A DNA stretch of 64,000 nucleotides from assembly GCF_030362815.1 (NCBI RefSeq), contig NZ_JAUCGR010000003.1, positions 1-64,000 on the forward strand, given 5' to 3'. The translations under genes were made by a program, and so were the position numbers. Under the pieces are notes generated by a model that saw only the letters and a list, made by a program, of their open reading frames with translations, searched no databases and was not told the DNA's origin. Every line of letters starts with the position of its first letter. Position 1 is the stretch's first letter. This document shows positions 42,384-51,742 of this stretch, in pieces. The DNA comes from Cellulomonas edaphi (GTDB taxonomy: Bacteria; Actinomycetota; Actinomycetes; Actinomycetales; Cellulomonadaceae).

Positions 42384-44716
42384 GCACCCCCGTGACCGGC
42401 CCCACGCACGACCGCGCGTTCGTCGCCTTCGTCGACGACAACTACTTCCCCGGCTTCGTCGTGCTGCTCAAGAGCCTGACGCTGACGAACCCCGACGTCG
42501 CCGCCGACGTCGTCGTGCTGCACGACGGGCTGGCACCGGCCAACGTCTCGCGCGCGATGTCCCTGCGGCCGGACCTGCGCTTCGTGCGCGTGGACGCCGC
42601 GCGCTACGAGCGGTACACCAAGGGCTCGGCGGCGAACTACCTGTACACGAAGGCGTACTACATCCTCGACGCCTTCCGCCTGCAGGGGTACCGCACGATC
42701 GTCACCCTCGACACCGACATGGTGGTGCTCGACCGGATCGACGACCTGCTCACGCTGGGTGTCCCGTTCGCTGCGGTGCCGCAGTTCTTCGACTCCGACG
42801 GCGGCCGCAAGCTCAACAGCGGCCTGCTCGTGTTCGACGACACCTACACCGACGGCACCTTCGCCGCGCGGCTCGACGCCATCGGGGAGAGCGGCGAGTA
42901 CGAGCTCGAGCGCCACGACCAGGGGGTCATCACGGCGGCGCTCGACGGCGACTACCTGCACCTGCCGCGGCGCTACAACTGGGTCAAGCGGGCCACCCGC
43001 CGCGGCGGCGTCCCGCCGCAGGAGACCGCGATCCTGCACTTCACGGGCAAGTTCAAGCCGTGGGACGGCGGCGAGCACGGGTACGCCCGGCTCGAGGCGC
43101 TGTGGCACCAGTACGACATGAGCGACGCCGCGTTCCTGGCCGCGTGCGCGCGGCTGGCCGAGCAGGGCATGATCGCCGACCCGCTGGCCGCGACCTCGTA
43201 CAAGGCCCGCGGCGGCGCGGTACCTGACGCGGAGGTGCGCGGAGCGACGGGAGTGCTGCGGCACGGCGCCCGGCTGCGCGCCGAGGGCGACTTCGCGGGG
43301 GCCGTGGCGCTGCTCGAGTCGCACGCGCTCGAGGTCGGGCAGGTGGACACGGCCTACGCGCTCGACCTCGCGACCTCGTACCGCGCGGTGTCACGCTACG
43401 ACGACGCCGCCGTGCTGGCCGCGACCGCCCTCTCCTCGCACCGCGCCAGCGAGGCGCACCTCTCGCTCGCCGAGACCGCATGGGTGGTGCGCGACCTCGA
43501 CGGTGCACGGGGGCACAGCCGCGCCGCGCTCGCGCTGGAGCCGCTGCGGCACAAGGCGCGCCTCGTGCACGCACGCGCGGCCCGGCCTGCGCCCGACGCG
43601 GAGGTGGTCGCCACCGCCGACCCGGCGGGCATCACGCTCTCGCACGCGGCGTTCTACGTCGACCCGCTCGGAAACTACGGCGACGTGCTGCTCCCCGCCG
43701 CGGTGCGCGAGGTGACCACGCACGTCCGGGGGGTCGCCGGATGGCACGGCGTGCACGTCCACCAGCTGTTCGACGACGCGGCGGTCGACGCCGTGAACCA
43801 GACCAGCGGACTGCTCGTCGGCGGGGGGGGCCTGTTCCTGCCCGACACCGCCCCCAACGGCAACTCCGGCTGGCAGTGGAACGTGCCCGACGCGAGCCTC
43901 GACCGGCTCACGGTCCCGCTCGCGCTGGTCGCGGTCGGGTACAACCTCTTCCCGGGCCAGGAGTTCCAGGGGTCGCGATTCCGCGACTCGCTGACGCGCG
44001 TGGTCGAGCGCGCCCAGTTCGTGGGCCTGCGGAATCGCGGATCCATCGAGAAGGTGCGCGCGCTCCTGCCGGCCGAGCTCGCCGAGCGGGTCTCCTACCT
44101 GCCCTGCCCCACGACGGTCCTGGGGCTGCTTCCCGGCACGGCCTACACCGACCCCGCGGACGACGCCGCGGAGCGGGACGTCGTGTACCTCAACGTGGCC
44201 TACGACCGCTCCGCACTGCGATTCAAGGACGAGTACGCCGCGTTCCTGGCGCAGATCGACGCGTTCGTCAGGGGGCTCGCAGGCGTGGCACGGGTGCGGA
44301 TCGCCGCGCACACCATCCCCGACGAGCGGATCGCGGTCGACCTGTTCCGCGAGCACGGCACGCGTGTGGGCGTCGACAGCTTCTTCCGGCTCGGGATCGC
44401 CGAGACCACGCGCCTGTACCGCGAGGCGGCGCTCGTCGTGGGCATGCGGGGGCACGCCGGGATGATCCCGTTCGGGCTCGGGACCCCGATCGTCAGCCTG
44501 GTCTCCCACCCGAAGCTGCGGTACTTCCTCGAGGACATCGGCCGCCCCGAGTGGGGCGTCGACGTGTCCGAGCGCCACCTCGGCGCGCGCCTGGTCGAGC
44601 TCTCGACCGCCGTGCTCGACGACCAGGCCCGGTTCCGCGGCGAGGTGGCGGACGCACGGCAGGCGCTCTACGCGACGAGCGTCTCGGCGCTGAGGGCCTT
44701 CCTGGCGACGCTCTAG
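42380..44716 (+). CDS. GT8 glycosyltransferase fused to polysaccharide pyruvyl transferase
   Basis: A 778-residue fusion. Residues about 10-270 are a GT8 (glycogenin-like) transferase, with the metal-binding DTD at 111-113 in TLDTDMVVLDRI, KLNSGLLVFD, and the closing motif HFTGKFKPWDGG at about 220-231. Residues about 290-400 look like TPR repeats. Residues about 425-760 form a polysaccharide pyruvyl transferase (CsaB/WcaK-like) domain, with GNYGDVLLPAA, LLVGGGGLFLPD, VGLRNRGS and VVGMRGHAGMIPFGLG. The GTG at 42380 overlaps the previous stop. The gene implies a ketal-pyruvate-decorated surface glycan. Confidence 0.85.
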   Translation: MSTPVTGPTHDRAFVAFVDDNYFPGFVVLLKSLTLTNPDVAADVVVLHDGLAPANVSRAMSLRPDLRFVRVDAARYERYTKGSAANYLYTKAYYILDAFRLQGYRTIVTLDTDMVVLDRIDDLLTLGVPFAAVPQFFDSDGGRKLNSGLLVFDDTYTDGTFAARLDAIGESGEYELERHDQGVITAALDGDYLHLPRRYNWVKRATRRGGVPPQETAILHFTGKFKPWDGGEHGYARLEALWHQYDMSDAAFLAACARLAEQGMIADPLAATSYKARGGAVPDAEVRGATGVLRHGARLRAEGDFAGAVALLESHALEVGQVDTAYALDLATSYRAVSRYDDAAVLAATALSSHRASEAHLSLAETAWVVRDLDGARGHSRAALALEPLRHKARLVHARAARPAPDAEVVATADPAGITLSHAAFYVDPLGNYGDVLLPAAVREVTTHVRGVAGWHGVHVHQLFDDAAVDAVNQTSGLLVGGGGLFLPDTAPNGNSGWQWNVPDASLDRLTVPLALVAVGYNLFPGQEFQGSRFRDSLTRVVERAQFVGLRNRGSIEKVRALLPAELAERVSYLPCPTTVLGLLPGTAYTDPADDAAERDVVYLNVAYDRSALRFKDEYAAFLAQIDAFVRGLAGVARVRIAAHTIPDERIAVDLFREHGTRVGVDSFFRLGIAETTRLYREAALVVGMRGHAGMIPFGLGTPIVSLVSHPKLRYFLEDIGRPEWGVDVSERHLGARLVELSTAVLDDQARFRGEVADARQALYATSVSALRAFLATL

Positions 44717-44747
44717 GCGCCGCGAGAAGCGCGGACCGAAAAAGGAC

Positions 44748-44779
44748 GACGCCCGCACCAGGGGGCCAGTGCGGGCGTC
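44748..44779 (-). terminator. Intrinsic terminator of the hisD-ole-hisCB operon
   Basis: An 11-bp perfect stem (44748-44758 with 44769-44779), a 10-base loop, and on the minus strand a following CCTTTTT tract. It ends the long minus-strand unit that starts at hisD. On the plus strand it lies 32 bases after the GT8 fusion gene and may act there too, without a U-tract. Confidence 0.85.
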
Positions 44780-44826
44780 GAGAGGCCCATCATCGCGGTC
44801 GCCGACCGGCGGCCGCAAGAGGTCGG

Positions 44827-45309
44827 TCAGCGCTTGCGCGCGGACGAGGCGAGCAGCCGCGTGGCCTTCCACCGGGACATGCCCACGCTGGTCACGACAC
44901 CCTCGAGCTCGGCCGCCTGGACGGTGCCGAGCAGAAGGTCCTCGAGCACGCCGGGCGCGGTCGCGAGCAGCAGGCCCGAGGGCATCTCGTCGCCCTCCTC
45001 GCCGCCGGTCCAGCGCACCGCGCGCACGTTGCCCTCGCGCCGCTCGAGCAGGACGACGGGCGTGGTGCGCAGCAGCTTGGAGATCGCCGCCGCGCCCTCG
45101 GGCGCGCTCGCCGGCTCGCGCAGCACGGCGATCGCACCCGACGACGAGGGCACGACGTCGACCGCCACGCCCGCGAGCACGCACGCCGCGGCCAGCGGGG
45201 CCGGTACGGCGACCGGCGTGACGACCAGTGCGACCGACGGGTCCTCCGCGGCGGGTGCGAAGAGCGACGACAGGTCGTCGGGGACGACGACGTCGTCCTC
45301 GTCGGACAT
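44827..45309 (-). CDS. Conserved-looking hypothetical protein after hisB
   Basis: A 160-residue protein I cannot assign. It has an acidic N-terminus (SDEDDVVVPDD), an Ala/Val-rich alternating pattern suggesting an alpha/beta fold, and a basic C-terminus (GMSRWKATRLLASSARKR). There are no membrane segments. The ATG overlaps the last base of the hisB stop (TGATG), so translation is coupled. A small gene of unknown role in this position is usual between hisB and hisH in related actinobacteria (from memory). It is the last gene before the terminator. Confidence 0.7.
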   Translation of the reverse strand: MSDEDDVVVPDDLSSLFAPAAEDPSVALVVTPVAVPAPLAAACVLAGVAVDVVPSSSGAIAVLREPASAPEGAAAISKLLRTTPVVLLERREGNVRAVRWTGGEEGDEMPSGLLLATAPGVLEDLLLGTVQAAELEGVVTSVGMSRWKATRLLASSARKR

Positions 45310-45920
45310 CAGAGCGCGCCCTTGGTGGACGGGATGCCGTCCACGCGCGGGTCGAGCGCCACGGCGAACCGCAGCGCGCGTGCGAGGGCCTTGAACTGCG
45401 CCTCGACGATGTGGTGCGGGTCGCGGCCCGCGAGCACCCGGACGTGGATGCTGAATGCGGCGTGGTGCGCGATCGACTCGAGGACGTGCCGCGTCAGCGC
45501 GCCCGTGAAGTGCCCCCCGATGAGGTGGTACTGCTGGCCGATCGGCTCGCCGGTGTGCACCAGGTACGGCCGGCCGGACACGTCGACGACCGCCTGGGCC
45601 AGAGCCTCGTCGAGCGGCACCGTCGCGTCGCCGAACCGCGAGATGCCCCGCTTGTCCCCGAGGGCCTCGCGCAGCGCCTCCCCGATGACGATGGCCACGT
45701 CCTCGACCGTGTGGTGCGCGTCGATGTGCGTGTCACCGCTGGCCTTGACGGTCAGGTCGATCAGCGAGTGCTTGCCGAGCGCGGTGAGCATGTGGTCGTA
45801 GAACGGCACCGTCGTCGAGATGTCCGTGCGACCCGTGCCGTCCAGGTCCAGCTCGACCAGCACGCTCGACTCGCTCGTCGCGCGCTCGATGCGGGCGACG
45901 CGCTTCTTCGTCGGGCTCAT
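45309..45920 (-). CDS. hisB: Imidazoleglycerol-phosphate dehydratase
   Basis: Monofunctional IGPD, 203 residues, removing water from imidazoleglycerol phosphate. The metal-binding repeats are [11 protein letters not shown] (about residues 69-79) and [16 protein letters not shown] (about 167-182), with the N-terminal FYDHML motif. No phosphatase domain is fused. The ATG at 45920 overlaps the hisC stop by four bases. Confidence 0.97.
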   Translation of the reverse strand: MSPTKKRVARIERATSESSVLVELDLDGTGRTDISTTVPFYDHMLTALGKHSLIDLTVKASGDTHIDAHHTVEDVAIVIGEALREALGDKRGISRFGDATVPLDEALAQAVVDVSGRPYLVHTGEPIGQQYHLIGGHFTGALTRHVLESIAHHAAFSIHVRVLAGRDPHHIVEAQFKALARALRFAVALDPRVDGIPSTKGAL

Positions 45921-47032
45921 AGTGATGCGACCTCCACCAGGGCGTCCTTGAACGCCGCCGTCTCCTGGCGGGTGCCGACCGACACCCGCAACCAGCCCTG
46001 CGGCCCGACCTCCCGGATCAGGACCCCGCGGTCGAGCAGACCCTGCCAGATCGCGTGCCGGTCGTCGAACATGCCGAACAGCACGAAGTTCGCGTCGGAC
46101 TCCGCGACCGTCAGCCCCTTGCCGCGGAGCCAGTCGACGAGCGCGTCCCGCTCGTCCCGCAACGAGCCCACCTGCGCCATGAGCTCTGCGCTGTGCGCCA
46201 GCGCCGCCCGCGCGACCGCCTGCGTCACCGCCGACAGGTGGTACGGCAGCCGCACCACCCGGAGCGCGTCCACGAGCTGGGTCGCCGCGGCGAGGTAGCC
46301 CACGCGCGCGCCGGCCAGGCCGAACGCCTTGGACATGGTGCGGCTCACCGCCAGGTGCGGGTGCTCGGCCAGCAGCTCGAGCGCGCTCGGCACGCCGCGG
46401 CGGCGAAACTCGCCGTAGGCCTCGTCGACCACGACGACGCAGCCGCCGGGCACCTGTGCCGCCGCGTCCAGCACCGCGACCACCGTCGCCGCCGGCAGCG
46501 CCGTGCCCGTGGGGTTGTTGGGGCTCGCCAGCAGCACCACCGACGGAGCGTGCTCTGCGATCGCGGCGCGCGCGACGTCGGGATCCAGGCTGAAGTCGTC
46601 CTCGCGCCGGCCGGCGACCCAGGAGGTGGAGGTGTCGCGCGCGTACTCGGGGTACATCGAGTAGGTCGGCGCGAACGACAACGCCGTGCGCCCCGGCCCG
46701 CCGAAGGCCTGCAGCACGTGCAGCATGATCTCGTTCGAGCCGTTGGCCGCCCACACCTGGCCCGGGTCCAGCCGGACGCCCGACTCGGTGGCCAGGTAGT
46801 CCGCCAGGTCGGCACGCAGCGCCTCGAAGTCCCGGTCGGGGTAGCGGTTCAGCCCCCGGGCGGCCCGGGCCACCGCGGCGGCGATGTCGGCCACCACCTG
46901 ATCCGACGGCGCGTACGGGTTCTCGTTGACGTTGAGCAGGTGCGGGACGTCGAGCTGCGGGGCCCCGTAGGGCTCGAGCCCGACGAGCTCCGGCCGCAGC
47001 GGCAGCGCGGGGCGGGCGAGGTCGGCGGTCAC
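45917..47032 (-). CDS. hisC: Histidinol-phosphate aminotransferase
   Basis: PLP-dependent class I/II aminotransferase, 371 residues, converting imidazoleacetol phosphate to histidinol phosphate. The motifs are [10 protein letters not shown] (substrate end), [20 protein letters not shown], and the Schiff-base Lys in [17 protein letters not shown]. The GTG at 47032 is preferred to a longer reading. It starts 34 bases after oleD, so the three ole genes separate it from hisD while leaving it in the same transcription unit. Confidence 0.96.
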   Translation of the reverse strand: MTADLARPALPLRPELVGLEPYGAPQLDVPHLLNVNENPYAPSDQVVADIAAAVARAARGLNRYPDRDFEALRADLADYLATESGVRLDPGQVWAANGSNEIMLHVLQAFGGPGRTALSFAPTYSMYPEYARDTSTSWVAGRREDDFSLDPDVARAAIAEHAPSVVLLASPNNPTGTALPAATVVAVLDAAAQVPGGCVVVVDEAYGEFRRRGVPSALELLAEHPHLAVSRTMSKAFGLAGARVGYLAAATQLVDALRVVRLPYHLSAVTQAVARAALAHSAELMAQVGSLRDERDALVDWLRGKGLTVAESDANFVLFGMFDDRHAIWQGLLDRGVLIREVGPQGWLRVSVGTRQETAAFKDALVEVASL

Positions 47033-47066
47033 GGGTTCGAGTCTAGGGACGCACGGCCGGCGCCGT

Positions 47067-48059
47067 TCAGCCGTCCACACCGGCACCCGTGAGCGCCGCG
47101 TGCTCCGCCAGACGCGCCAGGCCGTCGTCGATCGTGACGCGCGGTGCCCATCCGAGCGCCTCGCGCGTGCGGCGCTGGTCGAACCAGTGCGCGGTGGACA
47201 GCTGCTCGGCCACGAAGCGCGTCAGCGGCGGCTCGCCGGGCAGCGGCAGACGAGCCCAGGCCGCGTCGAGGCTCGCGCCGGCGAACCGCGCGAGCGCGGC
47301 GGGCACGCGCCTGCTCGGCACCGGGACGCCGCTCGCCCGGCAGATCGCGGCGACGAGCTCGAGCACCGGGCGCGGCTCGCCGTTGGTCACCACATAGGCC
47401 TGGCCGTACGACGCGTCGGGCGCGTCGAGAGCCGCGACCAGGGCGTCCACCGCGTTGTCCACGTACGTCGTGTCGATCAGCGGCGCCCCGGTGCCCAGCA
47501 CGGGGAGCCGACCCGAGCGCGCCCGGTCGACGATGCGCCCGACCAGCTGCGTGTCGCCCGGACCCCACACGACGTGCGGGCGGATCGCGACGACGCGGAA
47601 CCCCGGCTGGTCGGCATCCAGCGCCAGCAGCTCGGCCGCGGCCTTGGTGCGGGCGTACGGCCCCCGCGCACGCGACGGCTCGGCCCGGCCCGCTCCGGCG
47701 CCCACCAGGGAGCCGCCCGTGTGGGCCACCGACGGCGACGACACGACCACGACGCGGCGGACGCCCGCCCCGCGCGCCGCGTCGAGCACGGTGCGCGTTC
47801 CCCCCACGTTGACCGCGCGGTACTCGGCCTCGGGTCCCACGATGTCGACCTTCGCCGCGAGGTGCAGCACCGCATCCGCTCCCGCGACCGCGCGCGCGAC
47901 GGCGCGCTCGTCGGTCACCGAACTGCGCTCGTCCTGCGCGCCCTCGACGCCGGAGGGCCGCCGCTGCAGGGTGCGCACGCACCAGCCGTCGGCCACCAAG
48001 CGGGTCGCGGTGGCGGCGCCGAGCATCCCGCTCGCGCCCGTCACCAGCACCGTCCTCAC
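47067..48059 (-). CDS. oleD: OleD-type NAD(P)-dependent beta-keto acid reductase
   Basis: Short-chain dehydrogenase/epimerase-fold protein, 330 residues. It starts VRTVLVTGASGMLGAATATR (GxxGxxG loop), has VVVVSSPSVAHTGG, and has the YxxxK catalytic pair in GPYARTKAAAELLAL (about residues 138-152). Alone it would be an NDP-sugar epimerase look-alike. Its coupling to the OleBC fusion (GTG start overlapping the stop as GTGA) and to OleA identifies it as OleD, which reduces the 2-alkyl-3-ketoacid in head-to-head hydrocarbon synthesis. Confidence 0.87.
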   Translation of the reverse strand: MRTVLVTGASGMLGAATATRLVADGWCVRTLQRRPSGVEGAQDERSSVTDERAVARAVAGADAVLHLAAKVDIVGPEAEYRAVNVGGTRTVLDAARGAGVRRVVVVSSPSVAHTGGSLVGAGAGRAEPSRARGPYARTKAAAELLALDADQPGFRVVAIRPHVVWGPGDTQLVGRIVDRARSGRLPVLGTGAPLIDTTYVDNAVDALVAALDAPDASYGQAYVVTNGEPRPVLELVAAICRASGVPVPSRRVPAALARFAGASLDAAWARLPLPGEPPLTRFVAEQLSTAHWFDQRRTREALGWAPRVTIDDGLARLAEHAALTGAGVDG

Positions 48060-50632
48060 AGCGCGGCCCGCCGCCCCGACAGCACCGCCGCCGCCCACTG
48101 GGCCAGGTGCGTGCGGTCGATCTTGGAGTTGTGGCGCAGGTCGGTGGGCAGGCCGGGCACGACGAGCACCGCCGCGACCGGCACCGGCAGCCCGGCCAGT
48201 GCGGCGCGCACGCCGGCGGCGAGCTCCGGCTCGGCAAGCCCGGCGGGCGCCTTGCCCTCGGGCTCCACGACCACCACCACCTGCGCCGTGCCGCGAGGCC
48301 CGACGCCGACGAGCGCCGCGCGTGCCACGCCGGGGACGGCGTCCACCAGCCGCTCGGGTGCCACGGGCGTGATGACGCCGCGGTCGGTCGCCACGACGTG
48401 CGCGAGCCGGCCCTCGACCCACAGCCGTCCGGCCTCGTCGATGCGGCCGACGTCGCCGGTCCGGTGCCATCCCGCGTCCCGCGCCGAGGCGTGCTGCGTG
48501 AACCAGAGGCGGTCGTACCGCGCCTTGAGATGCGGCCCGGCGACGAGGATCTCCCCCAGCACGCCCGCATCCGAGGCCGGCGCGCCGACCGCCCGCCCCT
48601 CGTCGTCGAGCGCGCTGATCGCGACGCGGGCCCCGGCGGCCGGCACCCCGACGCACACGCCCGGGCCGTCGCCGGCAGCCACGATCTGCGACAGCTCGAT
48701 GTCGGTGACCGGCAGCATCTCCGTCATGCCGTACGGCGTGTGCAACCGCGCGCCGGGCAGCAGGTCGCGCACGGACTGCAGCAGCTCCGCCGGGACCGGC
48801 GCCCCGGCCGAGAGCAGCGTCTCGACCCGGGCGAGACAGGCGCGGTCGTCGTCGGACGCCTCGTGCTGGGTCGCCAGGATCCCCGCGAGCGCGGCCGGCG
48901 ACGCGAACACGACCGCGCCGTCCACCGCGCGGACCGCCGCAGCGAGCGCCGCCGCCGTCAGGGTGCGGGGTGCGGTGACGTCCATGTCGGGGCTCGCGCT
49001 CGTGGCACCGAGCGCGGGGCCCAGCAACGCGAACGGTGCGAAGGCCGCGACGAACGGTCGCTCGGGCGAGATCGTGTACGTCGAGGCGACCGCGTCACGC
49101 ATCGCCGCCAGCCCGCGGTGGGTGTAGACGACGCCCTTGGCCGGGCCCGTGGAGCCGGACGTGAACAGCACCGCCGCCTCGGCGTCCGGGTCGGGCCACG
49201 CCAGCGGGCTCGAGTCGGCGGCACCCCGCTCGGCGAGCTCCACCAGCGTCGCGCGCACCCCCACCGCGCGGGCCACGCGCCGGTTGACCGGCCCGGCCGC
49301 GACGAGCGTGGGGGCCCAGCGGAACGCCTTGGCCGCGAGCAGTGCCCGCTCGATGCCGATGACCGCGACCGGCTCCGCGGCCTTGACGGCGCGCGAGAGG
49401 GCAGCGACGCCCAGCCCGGCGTCAGCGAGCACGACGACGGCCCCCAGACGCAGGCACGCGTAGAGCACGGCGGTGAGGTCCGCGCCGGGCGGGACCAGGA
49501 CGGCGACGCGGTCGCCCGGGGTCACGCCGATCGCCGCGAGCCCGCGGGCGAGCTCCTCGGTGCGTCGCGCCAGGGCCCGCCACGAGACCGTCCGGGACGT
49601 CTCGCGGTGCAGCTCGACGAGTGCCGGCGTGTCGTCACCGGCGCGCTCAGTCAGGGTGGCCCCGAGCAGGCGGACCGCCTCGCGCGGGACGGCGGGCGCG
49701 ACGCTGGGCGGCCCACCCACGCGCTCGTCCAGCCAGTCCAGGACACCGGCGGCGACGTCCTCGTCCTCCGCGACGAGATGACCCGCGGTCGGGTACCGGT
49801 GGACGTCGGCGTGCGGAAGCCGGTCGCGCAGGTCGCGCAGGAACCGGTCGGAGAACACGGGGTCGCGGGCCCCCCAGGCCAGGAGGGCGGGGACGTCGAG
49901 CTCGCGCACGCGCGCGGCGATCCGCTCGAGCTCGGGCCGGCTCGGGTGGTCGGCCGTGGCGGGGATGTCCGCGACGAAGTCGCCCACCGCCGCGCGCCGC
50001 GCCGCCGTTCGGTACGGCGCGCGGAACGCCTCGCGGACGGGCGCGGTCAGCCGTGGGTGCGCGAGTGCGAGCGTCGTGTCGATGAAGCCCGTCGTCGAGA
50101 CGGTGGCCGCGTGCCGCAGGCCGGGCACCATCGCGGGCCGCAGTGCCGCCGGCGGGTGCTCTCCCAGCGGCTGGTAGACCGCCGTGTTGAGCAGCACCAC
50201 CCCCGCGAGCAGCTCGGGGTGGTCGACCGCCCAGCCGAGGCTGATCGAGCCGCCCCAGTCGTGCCCCGCGCTGACCACGGGGCCCTGCAGCCCCAGGGCG
50301 TCGGTCAGCTCGCCCAGCTCGCGGACCCGGTCCGCCAGCAGGTGCGTGCGACCGGTGCGCTCCGAGTAGCCCATGTCGAGTTGGTCGACCGCGATCACCC
50401 GCCACGGCCGCGTGGCCCGGGTGCCCGCTGCCACGAAGGTGCGCCACAGGTACGACCACGTGGGATTGCCGTGCACGCACAGCAGCGTCCCGACGGGCTC
50501 GGAGTGGAGCTGGGGTGCGTTGTCCAGCACGTGCCAGGCGCCCGAGCCGGTGCGGACCACGCGAGACCAGGCAGGGTCGAGCCCCGGCAGCCCGCTCGGC
50601 GCGAGCGTGGCCACCGTCGACGCAGGCGTCAC
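48056..50632 (-). CDS. OleB-OleC fusion: beta-lactone decarboxylase plus beta-lactone synthetase
   Basis: An 858-residue fusion. Residues about 1-300 are an alpha/beta hydrolase of the haloalkane-dehalogenase-like OleB type: HGNPTWSYLW at 54-63, nucleophile Asp125 in GHDWGG, and a late Asp/His with PTAGHLVAED. Residues about 320-858 are an AMP-ligase-like OleC, with LFTSGSTGPAKGV, TPYGMTEMLP, HRTGDVGRIDE and a C-terminal NSKIDRTHL. In the Ole pathway OleC closes the beta-hydroxy acid to a beta-lactone and OleB decarboxylates it to the olefin. The fusion is known in actinobacteria such as Micrococcus luteus. It is coupled on both sides by GTGA overlaps. Confidence 0.9.
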   Translation of the reverse strand: MTPASTVATLAPSGLPGLDPAWSRVVRTGSGAWHVLDNAPQLHSEPVGTLLCVHGNPTWSYLWRTFVAAGTRATRPWRVIAVDQLDMGYSERTGRTHLLADRVRELGELTDALGLQGPVVSAGHDWGGSISLGWAVDHPELLAGVVLLNTAVYQPLGEHPPAALRPAMVPGLRHAATVSTTGFIDTTLALAHPRLTAPVREAFRAPYRTAARRAAVGDFVADIPATADHPSRPELERIAARVRELDVPALLAWGARDPVFSDRFLRDLRDRLPHADVHRYPTAGHLVAEDEDVAAGVLDWLDERVGGPPSVAPAVPREAVRLLGATLTERAGDDTPALVELHRETSRTVSWRALARRTEELARGLAAIGVTPGDRVAVLVPPGADLTAVLYACLRLGAVVVLADAGLGVAALSRAVKAAEPVAVIGIERALLAAKAFRWAPTLVAAGPVNRRVARAVGVRATLVELAERGAADSSPLAWPDPDAEAAVLFTSGSTGPAKGVVYTHRGLAAMRDAVASTYTISPERPFVAAFAPFALLGPALGATSASPDMDVTAPRTLTAAALAAAVRAVDGAVVFASPAALAGILATQHEASDDDRACLARVETLLSAGAPVPAELLQSVRDLLPGARLHTPYGMTEMLPVTDIELSQIVAAGDGPGVCVGVPAAGARVAISALDDEGRAVGAPASDAGVLGEILVAGPHLKARYDRLWFTQHASARDAGWHRTGDVGRIDEAGRLWVEGRLAHVVATDRGVITPVAPERLVDAVPGVARAALVGVGPRGTAQVVVVVEPEGKAPAGLAEPELAAGVRAALAGLPVPVAAVLVVPGLPTDLRHNSKIDRTHLAQWAAAVLSGRRAAL

Positions 50633-51651
50633 CAGACGATCTCGGTCATCGCCGTGTTGAGGCCCGAGCCGACCCCCATGCAGACCACGCGGTCGCCGAC
50701 GCTCAGCGAGTCGGCCTCGGCGGCCAGCGTCATGGGCAACGACGCGGGCCCGACGTTCCCCCAGCGCGGGAACGTGGCCGGGACCCGGCGGCGGTCCAAC
50801 CCCAGGGCGTCGACGATCGAGGTGGTGTGCACGGTCGAGACCTGGTGGGTGATGAACCTGTCGGCCGTGTTCCAGTTCCAGCGCGGCTCGGCCTCGTTCC
50901 AGGCGTCGACCACGAGCTCCAGCCCACCGTCGAGCAGCCCCTGGGGGTCGGTGAACATGCCGTCCGGACCGCCGACGCACAGCGCGTGGTGCTGCGTCGC
51001 GGCCCGCGACACGCCGCCGAGCACGCGGTGCGCGCCCGGGTGCAGGCTCGCGGGCCCGAGCACGGCCGCCGCCGCGCCGGCCCCGAGGGTCAGCGTGGCG
51101 AACTCGCGCAGGAAGTCCTCGCGGGAGGAGTCCTGCAGCGAGAGGCGCCGGATGGTGGCCTCCTGCGTGGGCCTCGGGTCCTCGCCCGCGACGATCACGG
51201 CGTAGCGGATCTGCCCCGCGTCGATGAGCTGGGCGGCGAGCGTGAGGCCGTTGACGAAGCCGAGGCACGCGTTGGTGATGTCGAAGTTGAGTGCGCTCGA
51301 CGGCAGGCCGAGCCCGTCGTGGATGCGGGAGGCTACCGAGGGCTCGAGGTGCGTGCGCGTCACGGACGTGTTGACGAGCAGGCCCACCTCGCCCGGGTCC
51401 ACCCCGGACTCGGCCAGCGCCTTGGCCGCAGCCTGCGTCGCGGCGTCGTCGAACGTGGTGCCCTCGTCCCACCAGCGCCGCTCGGTCACGCCCGCCACGC
51501 GGCGCAGCAGCCCCTTGGGCAGGCGCAGCCTCTTGAGCGTGGCCGCGAGCTGCTCGTCGAACCGCTGCGACGGCATGACGACCGGCGCCTCCACGGCCGT
51601 CACCGCCAGCAGCGCGACGTCCCGGTGCTCGAACTTGGCATTACCTGTCAC
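50629..51651 (-). CDS. oleA: OleA-type thiolase: acyl-CoA condensing enzyme
   Basis: Thiolase-fold enzyme (KASIII-like), 340 residues, matching OleA length, that joins two fatty acyl-CoAs head to head. The nucleophile is Cys129 in FDITNACLGFVNG. The His region is FITHQVSTVHTTS and the Asn region is GNVGPASLPMTLA. The preceding substrate segment TGNAKFEHRDVALLAV and VAGVTERRW are typical of OleA rather than FabH. The GTG at 51651 is used; longer readings cross a 91-base gap to hisD, which might hold a promoter. Confidence 0.9.
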   Translation of the reverse strand: MTGNAKFEHRDVALLAVTAVEAPVVMPSQRFDEQLAATLKRLRLPKGLLRRVAGVTERRWWDEGTTFDDAATQAAAKALAESGVDPGEVGLLVNTSVTRTHLEPSVASRIHDGLGLPSSALNFDITNACLGFVNGLTLAAQLIDAGQIRYAVIVAGEDPRPTQEATIRRLSLQDSSREDFLREFATLTLGAGAAAAVLGPASLHPGAHRVLGGVSRAATQHHALCVGGPDGMFTDPQGLLDGGLELVVDAWNEAEPRWNWNTADRFITHQVSTVHTTSIVDALGLDRRRVPATFPRWGNVGPASLPMTLAAEADSLSVGDRVVCMGVGSGLNTAMTEIVW

Positions 51652-51742
51652 GGTCTGCGCCCACCTCTCGCGCTGCACGGGCGCGCTCGTCGTGCTCCTA
51701 CTGTGCTCCCTGCGCGACGGTGCCGGCCAACGGGCCGCACCG

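Noticed and set aside
36640..44716. Genomic island acquired through a mobile element
   Set aside because: No transposase, integrase, direct repeats or tRNA at the borders, and base and codon use look like the neighbours; transfer remains possible but unsupported.
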